Shown: positions 1-5,729 of the stretch, in pieces
Position numbering within the stretch: position 1 is the stretch's first letter
Layout of the letters: each line of letters begins with the position of its first letter
Origin: Nitrospina sp.
GTDB lineage: Bacteria; Nitrospinota; Nitrospinia; Nitrospinales; VA-1
Length of the DNA stretch: 5,729 bases
Assembly: GCA_018647025.1 (NCBI GenBank)
Contig: JABGTQ010000149.1
Span: 1-5,729, forward strand
Reading direction: 5' to 3'
The notes under the pieces: generated by a model
The model's input: the letters and a program-made list of their open reading frames with translations, nothing else
The model's database searches: none
Told to the model about the DNA's origin: nothing
Position numbers and translations under genes: made by a program

Positions 1-647
1 GACCTGACTATCTTGGAAAAAAAAAGGATCTGGAAAACAAAGATATTTTAGTTAAATATCAAGAAAATCAAATTTATCCCTCAGTTGACTTAGTTGGTAG
101 CATGGGTCTAAATGGATTGAGTGGAGAAGCTATCACTATAACCTCAGGGACATTCCAAGGGACGAGTGCTTTTGGAGGCAGCTATGGTAATTCTTTGACT
201 GATTCACTATCGACAAACTATTATGATTGGGAGATTGGAGTTAAGTTTAGCTATCCGCTAGGTAATAGAGCTGCCAAAAGTAAGCTGTCAACTTCACGTC
301 TAGAAAAAGCTCAATTAATTTTAGGTATCAAAGATCTTGAAAAAGAAATTATTTTAGATATTCGAGAAGCTGTTCGTCAATTAAAAACTGACTCCAAAAG
401 AATTAAAGCCTCTACGGTTGCAAAACAACTTGCTGAAGAAAAGTTAAAAGCTGAAGAAAAAAAGTTTGAAGTAGGACTATCGACAAGCTTTAACGTTTTA
501 AAATTTCAAGAGGATCTCGCTGAAGCTCAAAGCAATGAAATAAAAACTATCCTTGATTACAAACAATCAAGAATTCGTTTTCGCAGGAGCACAGCCTCAA
601 CTTTAAAATATCATGATGTGACGCTATCAGCCAAAGAAAGTACATGA
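1..647 (+). CDS. TolC-family outer-membrane efflux protein, 3' part (5' end outside window)
   Basis: This is the C-terminal 214 residues of an outer-membrane factor, the trimeric channel that carries efflux substrates through the periplasm and outer membrane. The reading frame is open from the first complete codon at base 3, so the ATG at 102 is an internal methionine (residue 34 of the visible part) and not the start. Just before it, the residues NQIYPSVDLVGS followed by GLNGLSG form the typical beta-strand entry of the second OEP repeat. A second strand, DWEIGVKFSYPLGNR, follows at about residues 75-89. Next come long charged helices (about residues 90-200) containing the usual family pattern of a Gly-Leu-Ser/Thr turn, then FNVLKFQEDLAEAQ and a DYKQSRIRFRR stretch. 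This matches the helical barrel of TolC homologues. The TGA stop overlaps the adaptor ATG as ATGA, placing it first in the visible efflux operon. The family call is firm; the specific orthologue and substrate are not determinable. Confidence 0.9.
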   Translation, partial: PDYLGKKKDLENKDILVKYQENQIYPSVDLVGSMGLNGLSGEAITITSGTFQGTSAFGGSYGNSLTDSLSTNYYDWEIGVKFSYPLGNRAAKSKLSTSRLEKAQLILGIKDLEKEIILDIREAVRQLKTDSKRIKASTVAKQLAEEKLKAEEKKFEVGLSTSFNVLKFQEDLAEAQSNEIKTILDYKQSRIRFRRSTASTLKYHDVTLSAKEST

Positions 648-1978
648 AAAAAACTTTAATTGTATTAGTTGTAATCACTGTATTATTAATTACAACATAC
701 ACTCTTTCTGGAAAAGTTGATGACTCAGAGTTACTATCTCAAGTTGAATACAATAAAGTTAAAGTACTAAAAGGAGACTTAATTGTTAAGGTTTCAGCAA
801 AAGGAATTGTTGAACCAAACTTTAAAGTTGAAGTAAAATCAAAAGCAAGTGGCAAAATTCTGAAATTTTCTTTAGAGGAAGGTGAAATTGTTAAAAAAGG
901 TCAAGCGCTACTTCATCTTAATAAGAATGATGAAACTAGGAACGTCGCCAAAGCAAATGCTGATCTAACAAGTGGAGAAGCCAGCCTTAAAAAGTCGAAG
1001 ACAGCCCTCCTTTTACAAAAAAATAGATACGAAACCGACCTAAAGATAACATCTTCTGAAGTTGAAGAAGCTGAGGTTAACTTAGAAGACTCTAAGTATC
1101 AGAAAAAAAGGCAATATGAGCTTTATAAAAAAAAATATATATCAGAAGAAACCCTTGAAAAGGCTGTAACCTCCTTCAAGGTTAATCAAGAAAATTTAAC
1201 CCAAGCTAAAATTAGGTATCAGGCAGCTCAAGGTGCTATTCATGATATTTCAATGAAGAAGCATGAGGTTGAGTTGGCTGCCGCAGAAGTTACTCGTCGT
1301 CAAATTGCTCTTGATGAATCAAAGGAACGCCTTGAAGAAACGGATATCTACTCTCCCATTTCTGGTGTAATAATTCAAAAGTTAGTTGAAGAAGGTCAAA
1401 TTATTTCTTCAGGCGTTTCCAGTGTTAGTGGGGGAACACCGTTAGCAGAGATTGCTGATATGTCGAGGATATTTATTATCGCTGATGTGGATGAAACAGA
1501 TATTGGAGAAATCCGAGAAGAACAAAAAGTAGAAGTAACAGCAGATGCTTTTTACGGAAAAATATTTAAAGGAAAGGTTTTACGAATTTCTCCTAAAGGA
1601 GTTGTTGAAAATAGTATCACTATTTTTAAAGTAAAGATTGAAATACTAGGCCAAGGAAAAAATGTTTTAAAACCCATGATGAGTTCTAATGTTGACATCG
1701 TTACCAATAAAATAAAAAACACAGTATATGTTTCTAGGCAAGCTATCAGATTGTCTGAAGGTAAAAGTTTTGCAGTGATAATAAATAATGAATTGCCAGA
1801 AGAGATAGAAATTAAAACCGGTATAAGAACACCTTTATATATAGAAGTTCTTACCGGCCTTATGGCAGATCAGGAAGTAATCATTGGAGATTGGGAAAAG
1901 TTAATTAAGGAAGCAAAAGAATCAAAAAACAAAGGATCAGCTCTGAAAAAAATACTTTGGATGGTTCGATCTAAATAA
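644..1978 (+). CDS. macA: MacA/HlyD-type periplasmic adaptor of a tripartite ABC efflux pump
   Basis: This is a 444-residue membrane-fusion protein that would bridge the inner-membrane MacB-type transporter to the TolC-like channel. Residues 4-22 are a hydrophobic N-terminal anchor after MKK, with no lipobox cysteine, so it is probably membrane-anchored with the rest in the periplasm. The two lipoyl half-motifs lie at about 58-97 (ASGKILKFSLEEGEIVKKGQ) and 236-272 (YSPISGVIIQKLVEEGQ, then GGTPLAEIAD). Between them, about 98-230 is a long charged alpha-hairpin. Its midpoint carries R156, L160 and S167, with the spacing of the Arg-Leu-Ser tip motif of TolC-docking adaptors such as AcrA. A beta-barrel domain (about 272-355) and membrane-proximal domain (about 356-420) follow. 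The C-terminal 25 residues are lysine-rich. The chain is longer than E. coli MacA (371 residues), mostly because of the hairpin and tail. The start overlaps the upstream stop (ATGA), with only a purine-rich stretch (633-640) close by as a possible ribosome site. Family is certain; the macA symbol rests on the adjacent MacB-like genes. Confidence 0.88.
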   Translation: MKKTLIVLVVITVLLITTYTLSGKVDDSELLSQVEYNKVKVLKGDLIVKVSAKGIVEPNFKVEVKSKASGKILKFSLEEGEIVKKGQALLHLNKNDETRNVAKANADLTSGEASLKKSKTALLLQKNRYETDLKITSSEVEEAEVNLEDSKYQKKRQYELYKKKYISEETLEKAVTSFKVNQENLTQAKIRYQAAQGAIHDISMKKHEVELAAAEVTRRQIALDESKERLEETDIYSPISGVIIQKLVEEGQIISSGVSSVSGGTPLAEIADMSRIFIIADVDETDIGEIREEQKVEVTADAFYGKIFKGKVLRISPKGVVENSITIFKVKIEILGQGKNVLKPMMSSNVDIVTNKIKNTVYVSRQAIRLSEGKSFAVIINNELPEEIEIKTGIRTPLYIEVLTGLMADQEVIIGDWEKLIKEAKESKNKGSALKKILWMVRSK

Positions 1979-1984
1979 GTCGCG

Positions 1985-2668
1985 ATGATTGAAATTAAAA
2001 ACCTCAGTAAAACTTATTTATTGGGGGAAATACCTGTTCATGCAATAACAGATATAAGTGTTCGCATAAACCCAGGAGAATTTGTGGCAATTATGGGGCC
2101 TTCAGGGAGTGGAAAATCTACTTTATTAAACTTGCTAGGTTGCCTCGATCTACCCTCCTCAGGAACATATTTTCTTGAAGACTTTAATATTAAATCATTA
2201 AAACCAAATAAATTGGCTGAAGTTCGTAATAAACGAATAGGATTTGTTTTTCAAAATTTTAATTTGTTACCACGTGCTTCAGCTCTGGAAAATGTTGAAC
2301 TACCTCTTATATACGGCAGGATTAAAAACTCTCGAAAAATTGCACTAGAAGCATTAAAGAGCGTTGGTTTATCCGAAAGATCTAAACATAGACCAAATGA
2401 GCTTTCAGGTGGTGAACGCCAACGAGTCGCTATTGCAAGGGCTATTGTGAATAAGCCCGCAATTGTTCTCGCAGATGAACCCACAGGTAATTTAGATACG
2501 AAAACGGGCAAAGATATTATGGATATTTTTTCTAGATTGAACGATGAAGGAACAACAATAATTATTGTAACCCATGAAAGAGATATTGCTGGTTTAACAA
2601 ATCGAACTATTAAAATGTTAGATGGAAACATAGATCAAGATATAAGTAGGATGGAGCTTATACCCTAA
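1985..2668 (+). CDS. macB: MacB-type ABC transporter ATP-binding protein (stand-alone NBD)
   Basis: This is a 227-residue cytoplasmic ATPase of the MacB/LolD/FtsE class that would dimerise under the permease encoded next and power the pump. All nucleotide-binding elements are intact: Walker A GPSGSGKST (38-46), Q-loop Q90 within FVFQNFNLLP, signature LSGGERQRV (140-148), Walker B IVLADE with catalytic E165, D-loop NLD (169-171) and H-loop H197 in VTHE. The LLPRASALENVELPL segment after the Q-loop is typical of this class. E. coli MacB carries this domain fused to the permease, whereas here it ends soon after the H-loop, at the normal length for a separate subunit. The ATG start, six bases after the adaptor stop, gives MIEIKNLSKTY, the usual family N-terminus; no strong Shine-Dalgarno precedes it. 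The TAA stop overlaps the permease start by one base. A Lol lipoprotein-release ATPase is the main alternative, but the adaptor and channel context favours efflux. Confidence 0.9.
   Translation: MIEIKNLSKTYLLGEIPVHAITDISVRINPGEFVAIMGPSGSGKSTLLNLLGCLDLPSSGTYFLEDFNIKSLKPNKLAEVRNKRIGFVFQNFNLLPRASALENVELPLIYGRIKNSRKIALEALKSVGLSERSKHRPNELSGGERQRVAIARAIVNKPAIVLADEPTGNLDTKTGKDIMDIFSRLNDEGTTIIIVTHERDIAGLTNRTIKMLDGNIDQDISRMELIP
2648..2656 (+). promoter_or_regulatory. Possible ribosome binding site for the permease gene
   Basis: The sequence AGGATGGAG lies inside the last codons of the ATPase gene, with GGAG ending 11 bases before the ATG at 2668. It resembles a Shine-Dalgarno sequence at slightly long spacing. 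It may act together with TAATG stop-start coupling to initiate the permease. It is the clearest such site among the junctions here, though in purine-rich coding sequence it could be chance. Confidence 0.35.
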
Positions 2669-3876
2669 TGCTTATATTGGATCTCTTTAAAATGGCATTG
2701 AGAAGTCTTATAGCAAACACAATGCGCACATTTCTTACTGCTCTTGGAATGATTATAGGTGTTGCATCGGTTATTTCTATGATTTCTATAGGTGAAGGAG
2801 CTCGCCAACAAACATTAAGTACTATAGAGAAATTTGGAACTAATATAATTACAATTAAACCTGGAAGAAAAAAAAATAGGCACGTTTCTTCTGACACGGT
2901 GAAGACTTTAATGCTATCTGATGCCGAAGCAATAGAAAAAAATATTCCACTTATTACGGGAGTTGCAGCACAAGTATATCGTTCTGCACAACTCAAATAT
3001 GGAAGTAAAAATACAAATACAACTGTTAGAGGCACTGGCGAACAATACCTAAAACTTTCTAATTTTACTATTGAGCGAGGTCGTTATTTTAGTAAAGAAG
3101 AGGTTCGCTCAATTAGAAAAGTTGCTGTCATTGGTTCAACTGTTTTAAAAAACTTATTTGGTGATAGCAACGCAATTGGCAAGAAAATTAAAGTTAGTGG
3201 TAACAACTATCTTATAATTGGTTCAACTAAGCCAAAGGGAGCTCTTAGCTGGTTCGACCCTGATGATCAAATATTTATTCCAGTTACAACAGCACAAAAG
3301 CGATTATTTGGTCTCCACCATATTCAGTCCATTGATGTACAAGCCAAAAAAATGGAAGAGTTAGAAGCCATTAAGAAAGACATAGATTTATTACTCAGAG
3401 TGAGGCATGGCATTCATGAAGGTGAAGATAGTGATTTCCATGTTCAAAACTCTTCTCAATGGCTAAATAGTTGGGGAGATGCTGCTAAGACATTTACTTA
3501 CTTACTCGGAGGCATTGCGGGTATTTCTCTTTTGGTTGGCGGAATAGGCATCATGAATATCATGTTAGTTTCAATTACCGAGAGAACAAAAGAAATTGGA
3601 ATACGCATGGCTATTGGTGCCAAAAAAAGAGAGATAATGGAGCAATTTTTAATTGAATCAGTTCTTATCAGCTTTATTGGAGGAGGTTTAGGAATATTAC
3701 TTGGAGTAATAATTTCACAAACTGTATCTAAAATTGGAGGATGGGATACTATTGTTTCAACTCAATCCATAATCCTTGCTTTTGGGTTCTCCGTAGGAAT
3801 AGGAATTTTTTTTGGTTTTTATCCTGCAAGAAAAGCGGCAAACCTTAATCCAATAGATGCTTTAAGATACGAATAA
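2668..3876 (+). CDS. macB: MacB/FtsX-type ABC transporter permease
   Basis: This is a 402-residue inner-membrane permease with the MacB topology. TM1 lies at about residues 22-42 and is followed by a large periplasmic domain (about 43-275) of the MacB_PCD type, then the FtsX domain with TM2 (about 276-301), TM3 (about 328-350) and TM4 (about 366-385). Diagnostic stretches are RTFLTALGMIIGVASVI near the N-terminus, LLVGGIGIMNIMLVSITERT in TM2, the cytoplasmic coupling segment KEIGIRMAIGAKKREI (308-323), and the C-terminal PARKAANLNPIDALRYE that ends MacB-like permeases. In mechanotransmission ABC systems of this type, ATP-driven movement of the TM helices is transmitted to the periplasmic domain instead of passing substrate through the membrane. 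The start overlaps the ATPase stop by one base (TAATG), consistent with coupled synthesis of the two halves. The conserved ALRYE end and family length indicate a complete gene. The substrate (macrolide, peptide, lipopeptide or other) is unknown. Confidence 0.9.
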   Translation: MLILDLFKMALRSLIANTMRTFLTALGMIIGVASVISMISIGEGARQQTLSTIEKFGTNIITIKPGRKKNRHVSSDTVKTLMLSDAEAIEKNIPLITGVAAQVYRSAQLKYGSKNTNTTVRGTGEQYLKLSNFTIERGRYFSKEEVRSIRKVAVIGSTVLKNLFGDSNAIGKKIKVSGNNYLIIGSTKPKGALSWFDPDDQIFIPVTTAQKRLFGLHHIQSIDVQAKKMEELEAIKKDIDLLLRVRHGIHEGEDSDFHVQNSSQWLNSWGDAAKTFTYLLGGIAGISLLVGGIGIMNIMLVSITERTKEIGIRMAIGAKKREIMEQFLIESVLISFIGGGLGILLGVIISQTVSKIGGWDTIVSTQSIILAFGFSVGIGIFFGFYPARKAANLNPIDALRYE

Positions 3877-3942
3877 AATTAAACCCCCCTCACCTTCTTG
3901 TTTAAATAATTATATTCTCGAATAAATACTTTTCGCAATACA
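3877..3942. other. AT-rich spacer between the efflux operon and pabB
   Basis: This 66-base gap is the largest intergenic space in the window and the only plausible place for a new promoter or a terminator. It begins with a C-run (ACCCCCCTCACC), followed by AT-rich sequence. I see no GC-rich inverted repeat followed by a T-run, so no intrinsic terminator is supported on the + strand. TTGTTT at 3898-3903 could serve as a -35 element, but no good -10 hexamer lies 16-18 bases downstream. No Shine-Dalgarno is evident before the pabB ATG. Read-through from the efflux genes is therefore possible but unproven. Confidence 0.5.
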
Positions 3943-5436
3943 ATGAAAATTCATCCTACTCTTGATTATTTTTACGAATTATCTGTTAATAACAACCGAA
4001 TACCAATTCTTGGAGAAAAAGTAGTACCCCCATTTGAATTAGCTTTACTGTTTAAAAATTTATTTTATGGCAAAAATAACACGTTTCTTTATGAAAGTAT
4101 AAATGGGAGCAGTATTACATCGCAATATTCTTTTATGGGTACTCCAAATAATAACTATGTGAGAATTGAACGTGACTCTTCATCGTTTAAATTAAATAAA
4201 GAATCTGGAGAAATTAGAGGTACTGTCAAAGATGGTTGGAATGTCCTGAACTTTGAAAGCAATGTACCAAACTATAAATACTCCCCTCATTTCTGGGGTG
4301 GTTGGGTTGGCTTTATAGGTTATGAAGCTGGCAACGCATTTGAAAACCTTCCAAAAAGAAAACCTAATGAGCTTGAGTTAGCAGATGTATATTTCATGCA
4401 AGTAGATAGGTTAATTGTCTACGATCATAATTTAAATATATTGAAATATATAATAGCGGCTGAACCTTCTTCTAAAAAATCTAAATATGATGAATACAAG
4501 CTTGAAATACAAGAAATGTGGAAAAAAATAGAATTAATCTTATCTAAAGATTCAATTAAAAACCCTGTAAAAAAAAAATATAAAGCCACCCATTTAAATA
4601 CAAGTAATTTTCAGTCAAATTTATCACAAGATAATTATAGAAAAATAGTTATTAGGGCTAAAACTTATATTAGTGATGGTGATATCTATCAAGTGAACCT
4701 TTCTCAACGTTTTAAAACTAACTTTAATGGTGATCCATTAAGCCTTTATCTTAAACTAAGAGAAGTCAGCCCTGCCCCTTTCTCAGGATTTTTAAAATTT
4801 TCTGAATTTAGTATTATTAGTTCCTCCCCAGAACGACTTTTAAAAATTAAAGATGACAAGTTAGAAACTAGGCCTATAGCGGGAACTCGTCCAAGAGGAT
4901 CTGATAAAAAAAAAGATTCCGCCTTAACCACAGAATTATTGCTCAGTGAAAAAGAGCGCGCTGAACATTTAATGCTTGTTGATCTCGAACGAAATGACAT
5001 GGGCCGTGTATGTCAATCAGGTTCAGTTAAGGTGACAGAGTTAATGTGCCTTGAGAAATATTCTCATGTTAGTCATATTGTTTCTAATATTGAAGGTGAG
5101 CTAAAAAAAGATATAACGATCTATGATTTATTAAAGTCCTTATTTCCTGGTGGGACTATTACGGGATGTCCAAAAATTCGGTGTATGGAAATTATCAATG
5201 AACTAGAACCCTCTGGCAGAGGTCTCTATTCTGGTTCTTTTGGGTATATTGGTTTTTCTCGACAATTAGATTTAAATATTTTAATTAGAACAATATTTGT
5301 GAAAAATGGGGAAGCTTCTTTTCATGTAGGAGCAGGTATTGTTGCTGATTCAAATCCAGAGAATGAGTACAAAGAAACATTGGCTAAGGCAGCGGCAATG
5401 ATTGAAGTATTATCTGACACCACAAATAAAATCTAA
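3943..5436 (+). CDS. pabB: Aminodeoxychorismate synthase component I (PabB-type)
   Basis: This 497-residue cytoplasmic chorismate-binding enzyme would add ammonia to chorismate to make 4-amino-4-deoxychorismate for folate synthesis, with the ammonia supplied by a PabA/TrpG glutaminase not seen here. The N-terminal domain (about 1-200) includes LYES...QYSFMG (49-66), the region that binds tryptophan in TrpE/PabB relatives, and FWGGWVGFIGYEAG (117-130). The catalytic domain (about 225-490) has GDIYQVNLSQRF (246-257), SSSPERLL (293-300), HLMLVDLERND (342-352), FPGGTITGCPKIRCMEII (401-418) and GAGIVADS (463-470). As I know the families, VNLSQ, SSSPE, DLERND and PGGTITGCPK are PabB-like, where TrpE has VVLSQ or VVPSQ, GASPE, DLGRND and PAGTVSGAPK. 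The following class IV aminotransferase supports this. One atypical point is PIAGT with A313 where E. coli PabB has a nucleophilic lysine. The ATG at 3943 is the only start after the in-frame stop at 3907. TrpE is the main alternative. Confidence 0.85.
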   Translation: MKIHPTLDYFYELSVNNNRIPILGEKVVPPFELALLFKNLFYGKNNTFLYESINGSSITSQYSFMGTPNNNYVRIERDSSSFKLNKESGEIRGTVKDGWNVLNFESNVPNYKYSPHFWGGWVGFIGYEAGNAFENLPKRKPNELELADVYFMQVDRLIVYDHNLNILKYIIAAEPSSKKSKYDEYKLEIQEMWKKIELILSKDSIKNPVKKKYKATHLNTSNFQSNLSQDNYRKIVIRAKTYISDGDIYQVNLSQRFKTNFNGDPLSLYLKLREVSPAPFSGFLKFSEFSIISSSPERLLKIKDDKLETRPIAGTRPRGSDKKKDSALTTELLLSEKERAEHLMLVDLERNDMGRVCQSGSVKVTELMCLEKYSHVSHIVSNIEGELKKDITIYDLLKSLFPGGTITGCPKIRCMEIINELEPSGRGLYSGSFGYIGFSRQLDLNILIRTIFVKNGEASFHVGAGIVADSNPENEYKETLAKAAAMIEVLSDTTNKI

Positions 5437-5729
5437 TGCACACACCGATCGTATACATAAACGGGCTATTTTGGAGTATTGATAAAGCTACTGTATCAGT
5501 TTTAGATAGAGGGTTTACATACGGAGATGGTTTATTTGAAACAATGCGATCGTACTCAGGAAAGATATTCAAATTGGAGTGTCACCTAGAGCGCTTACTT
5601 CAATCTGCCCGCTCAATTTTCATTGATCTTCCAATGACAAAAAATGAAATAAGGTCCGCTATAAATGCATCAATACGGTTAAATAGGTTACCAAACTCAA
5701 TCGTTCGGATTACAATCACCCGTGGGAAA
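5436..5729 (+). CDS. pabC: Class IV aminotransferase, probably aminodeoxychorismate lyase, 5' part (3' end outside window)
   Basis: The frame is open from an ATG overlapping the pabB stop (TAATG) to the window edge, giving 98 residues of a PLP-dependent fold-type IV enzyme. It opens MHTPIVYINGLFWSID, followed by VLDRGFTYGDGLFETMR (22-38), the strongly conserved N-terminal signature of the family. HLERLLQSA (50-58) and RITITRG (91-97) follow, also at the expected places. PabC splits aminodeoxychorismate into p-aminobenzoate and pyruvate; branched-chain and D-amino acid aminotransferases share the same fold and signatures. The choice of PabC rests mainly on the immediate coupling to pabB. The PLP-binding lysine and substrate-pocket residues lie beyond the window, so catalytic competence cannot be judged. 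No Shine-Dalgarno is visible before the ATG, so translation probably depends on coupling with pabB. Confidence 0.85.
   Translation, partial: MHTPIVYINGLFWSIDKATVSVLDRGFTYGDGLFETMRSYSGKIFKLECHLERLLQSARSIFIDLPMTKNEIRSAINASIRLNRLPNSIVRITITRGK

Noticed and set aside
2251..3035. Two reverse-strand open frames (2251-2631 and 2658-3035)
   Set aside because: They lie wholly opposite the well-supported ATPase and permease genes, and their translations show no recognisable family features. They are antisense shadows of conserved coding sequence.
1985..3876. LolCDE-type lipoprotein release system
   Set aside because: The ATPase alone could be LolD, but the permease has the MacB-type C-terminal end (NLNPIDALRYE), there is only one permease gene, and an adaptor and outer-membrane channel precede it.
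3898..3928. Sigma70-like promoter before pabB (TTGTTT as -35)
   Set aside because: No acceptable -10 hexamer lies at normal spacing. TATATT at 3911 is only 7 bases away and TAAATA at 3923 is a poor match at 19 bases. AT-rich sequence gives such partial matches by chance.
4569..4578. Long A-runs (also near 17-25, 1129-1136 and 4908-4916) as frameshift or slippage sites
   Set aside because: The reading frames continue intact with conserved motifs on both sides, and AAA lysine codons are common in this AT-rich sequence. Nothing shows a programmed shift or broken gene.
3943..5436. Anthranilate synthase component I (trpE) instead of pabB
   Set aside because: The length and PIAGT fit TrpE, but the YQVNLSQ, SSSPE, DLERND and PGGTITGCPK motifs and the overlapping class IV aminotransferase favour PabB. 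It is kept as the main alternative in the feature entry.
4746..5572. Reverse-strand open frames at 4746-5000 and 5384-5572
   Set aside because: They are short, lie opposite pabB and pabC, and encode low-complexity serine/leucine-rich translations without motifs.

Overview
The window comes from an AT-rich (roughly one-third G+C by eye) Gram-negative bacterium. A TolC-type outer-membrane protein together with a periplasmic adaptor requires a two-membrane envelope. All genes lie on the + strand, are tightly packed, and use ATG starts and standard stops. The lineage cannot be fixed from the sequence. The gene order and protein motifs would fit an AT-rich deltaproteobacterium-like or other uncultured, possibly marine, Gram-negative group; this is a low-confidence inference.

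Bases 1-3876 hold a tripartite macrolide/peptide-type efflux operon in export order. It starts with the 3' part of a TolC-family outer-membrane factor (1-647), followed by a MacA/HlyD-type adaptor (644-1978), a stand-alone MacB-type ATPase (1985-2668) and a stand-alone MacB/FtsX-type permease (2668-3876). Three junctions are an ATGA overlap, a 6-base gap and a TAATG overlap, so the genes are almost certainly co-transcribed and in part translationally coupled. The ATPase and permease together correspond to the single fused MacB chain of E. coli. ATP hydrolysis at the inner membrane would drive the permease, and the adaptor would link it to the outer-membrane channel. The substrate cannot be read from the sequence.

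A 66-base AT-rich spacer (3877-3942) with no convincing terminator separates the efflux genes from a second block concerned with folate precursor synthesis. This block contains a full-length PabB-type aminodeoxychorismate synthase component I (3943-5436), overlapping by one base the 5' part of a class IV aminotransferase, probably PabC aminodeoxychorismate lyase (5436 to the window end). Together they would convert chorismate to p-aminobenzoate, using ammonia from a glutamine amidotransferase (PabA/TrpG) that is not in this window.

No RNA gene, mobile element, CRISPR array or long repeat was seen. The window looks like ordinary core and envelope biology, and I found no convincing undescribed system. 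The points most worth checking are the alanine at the PabB position that is a nucleophilic lysine in E. coli, the split MacB, the TolC-docking tip motif in the adaptor, and whether the pab genes are read from the efflux operon.
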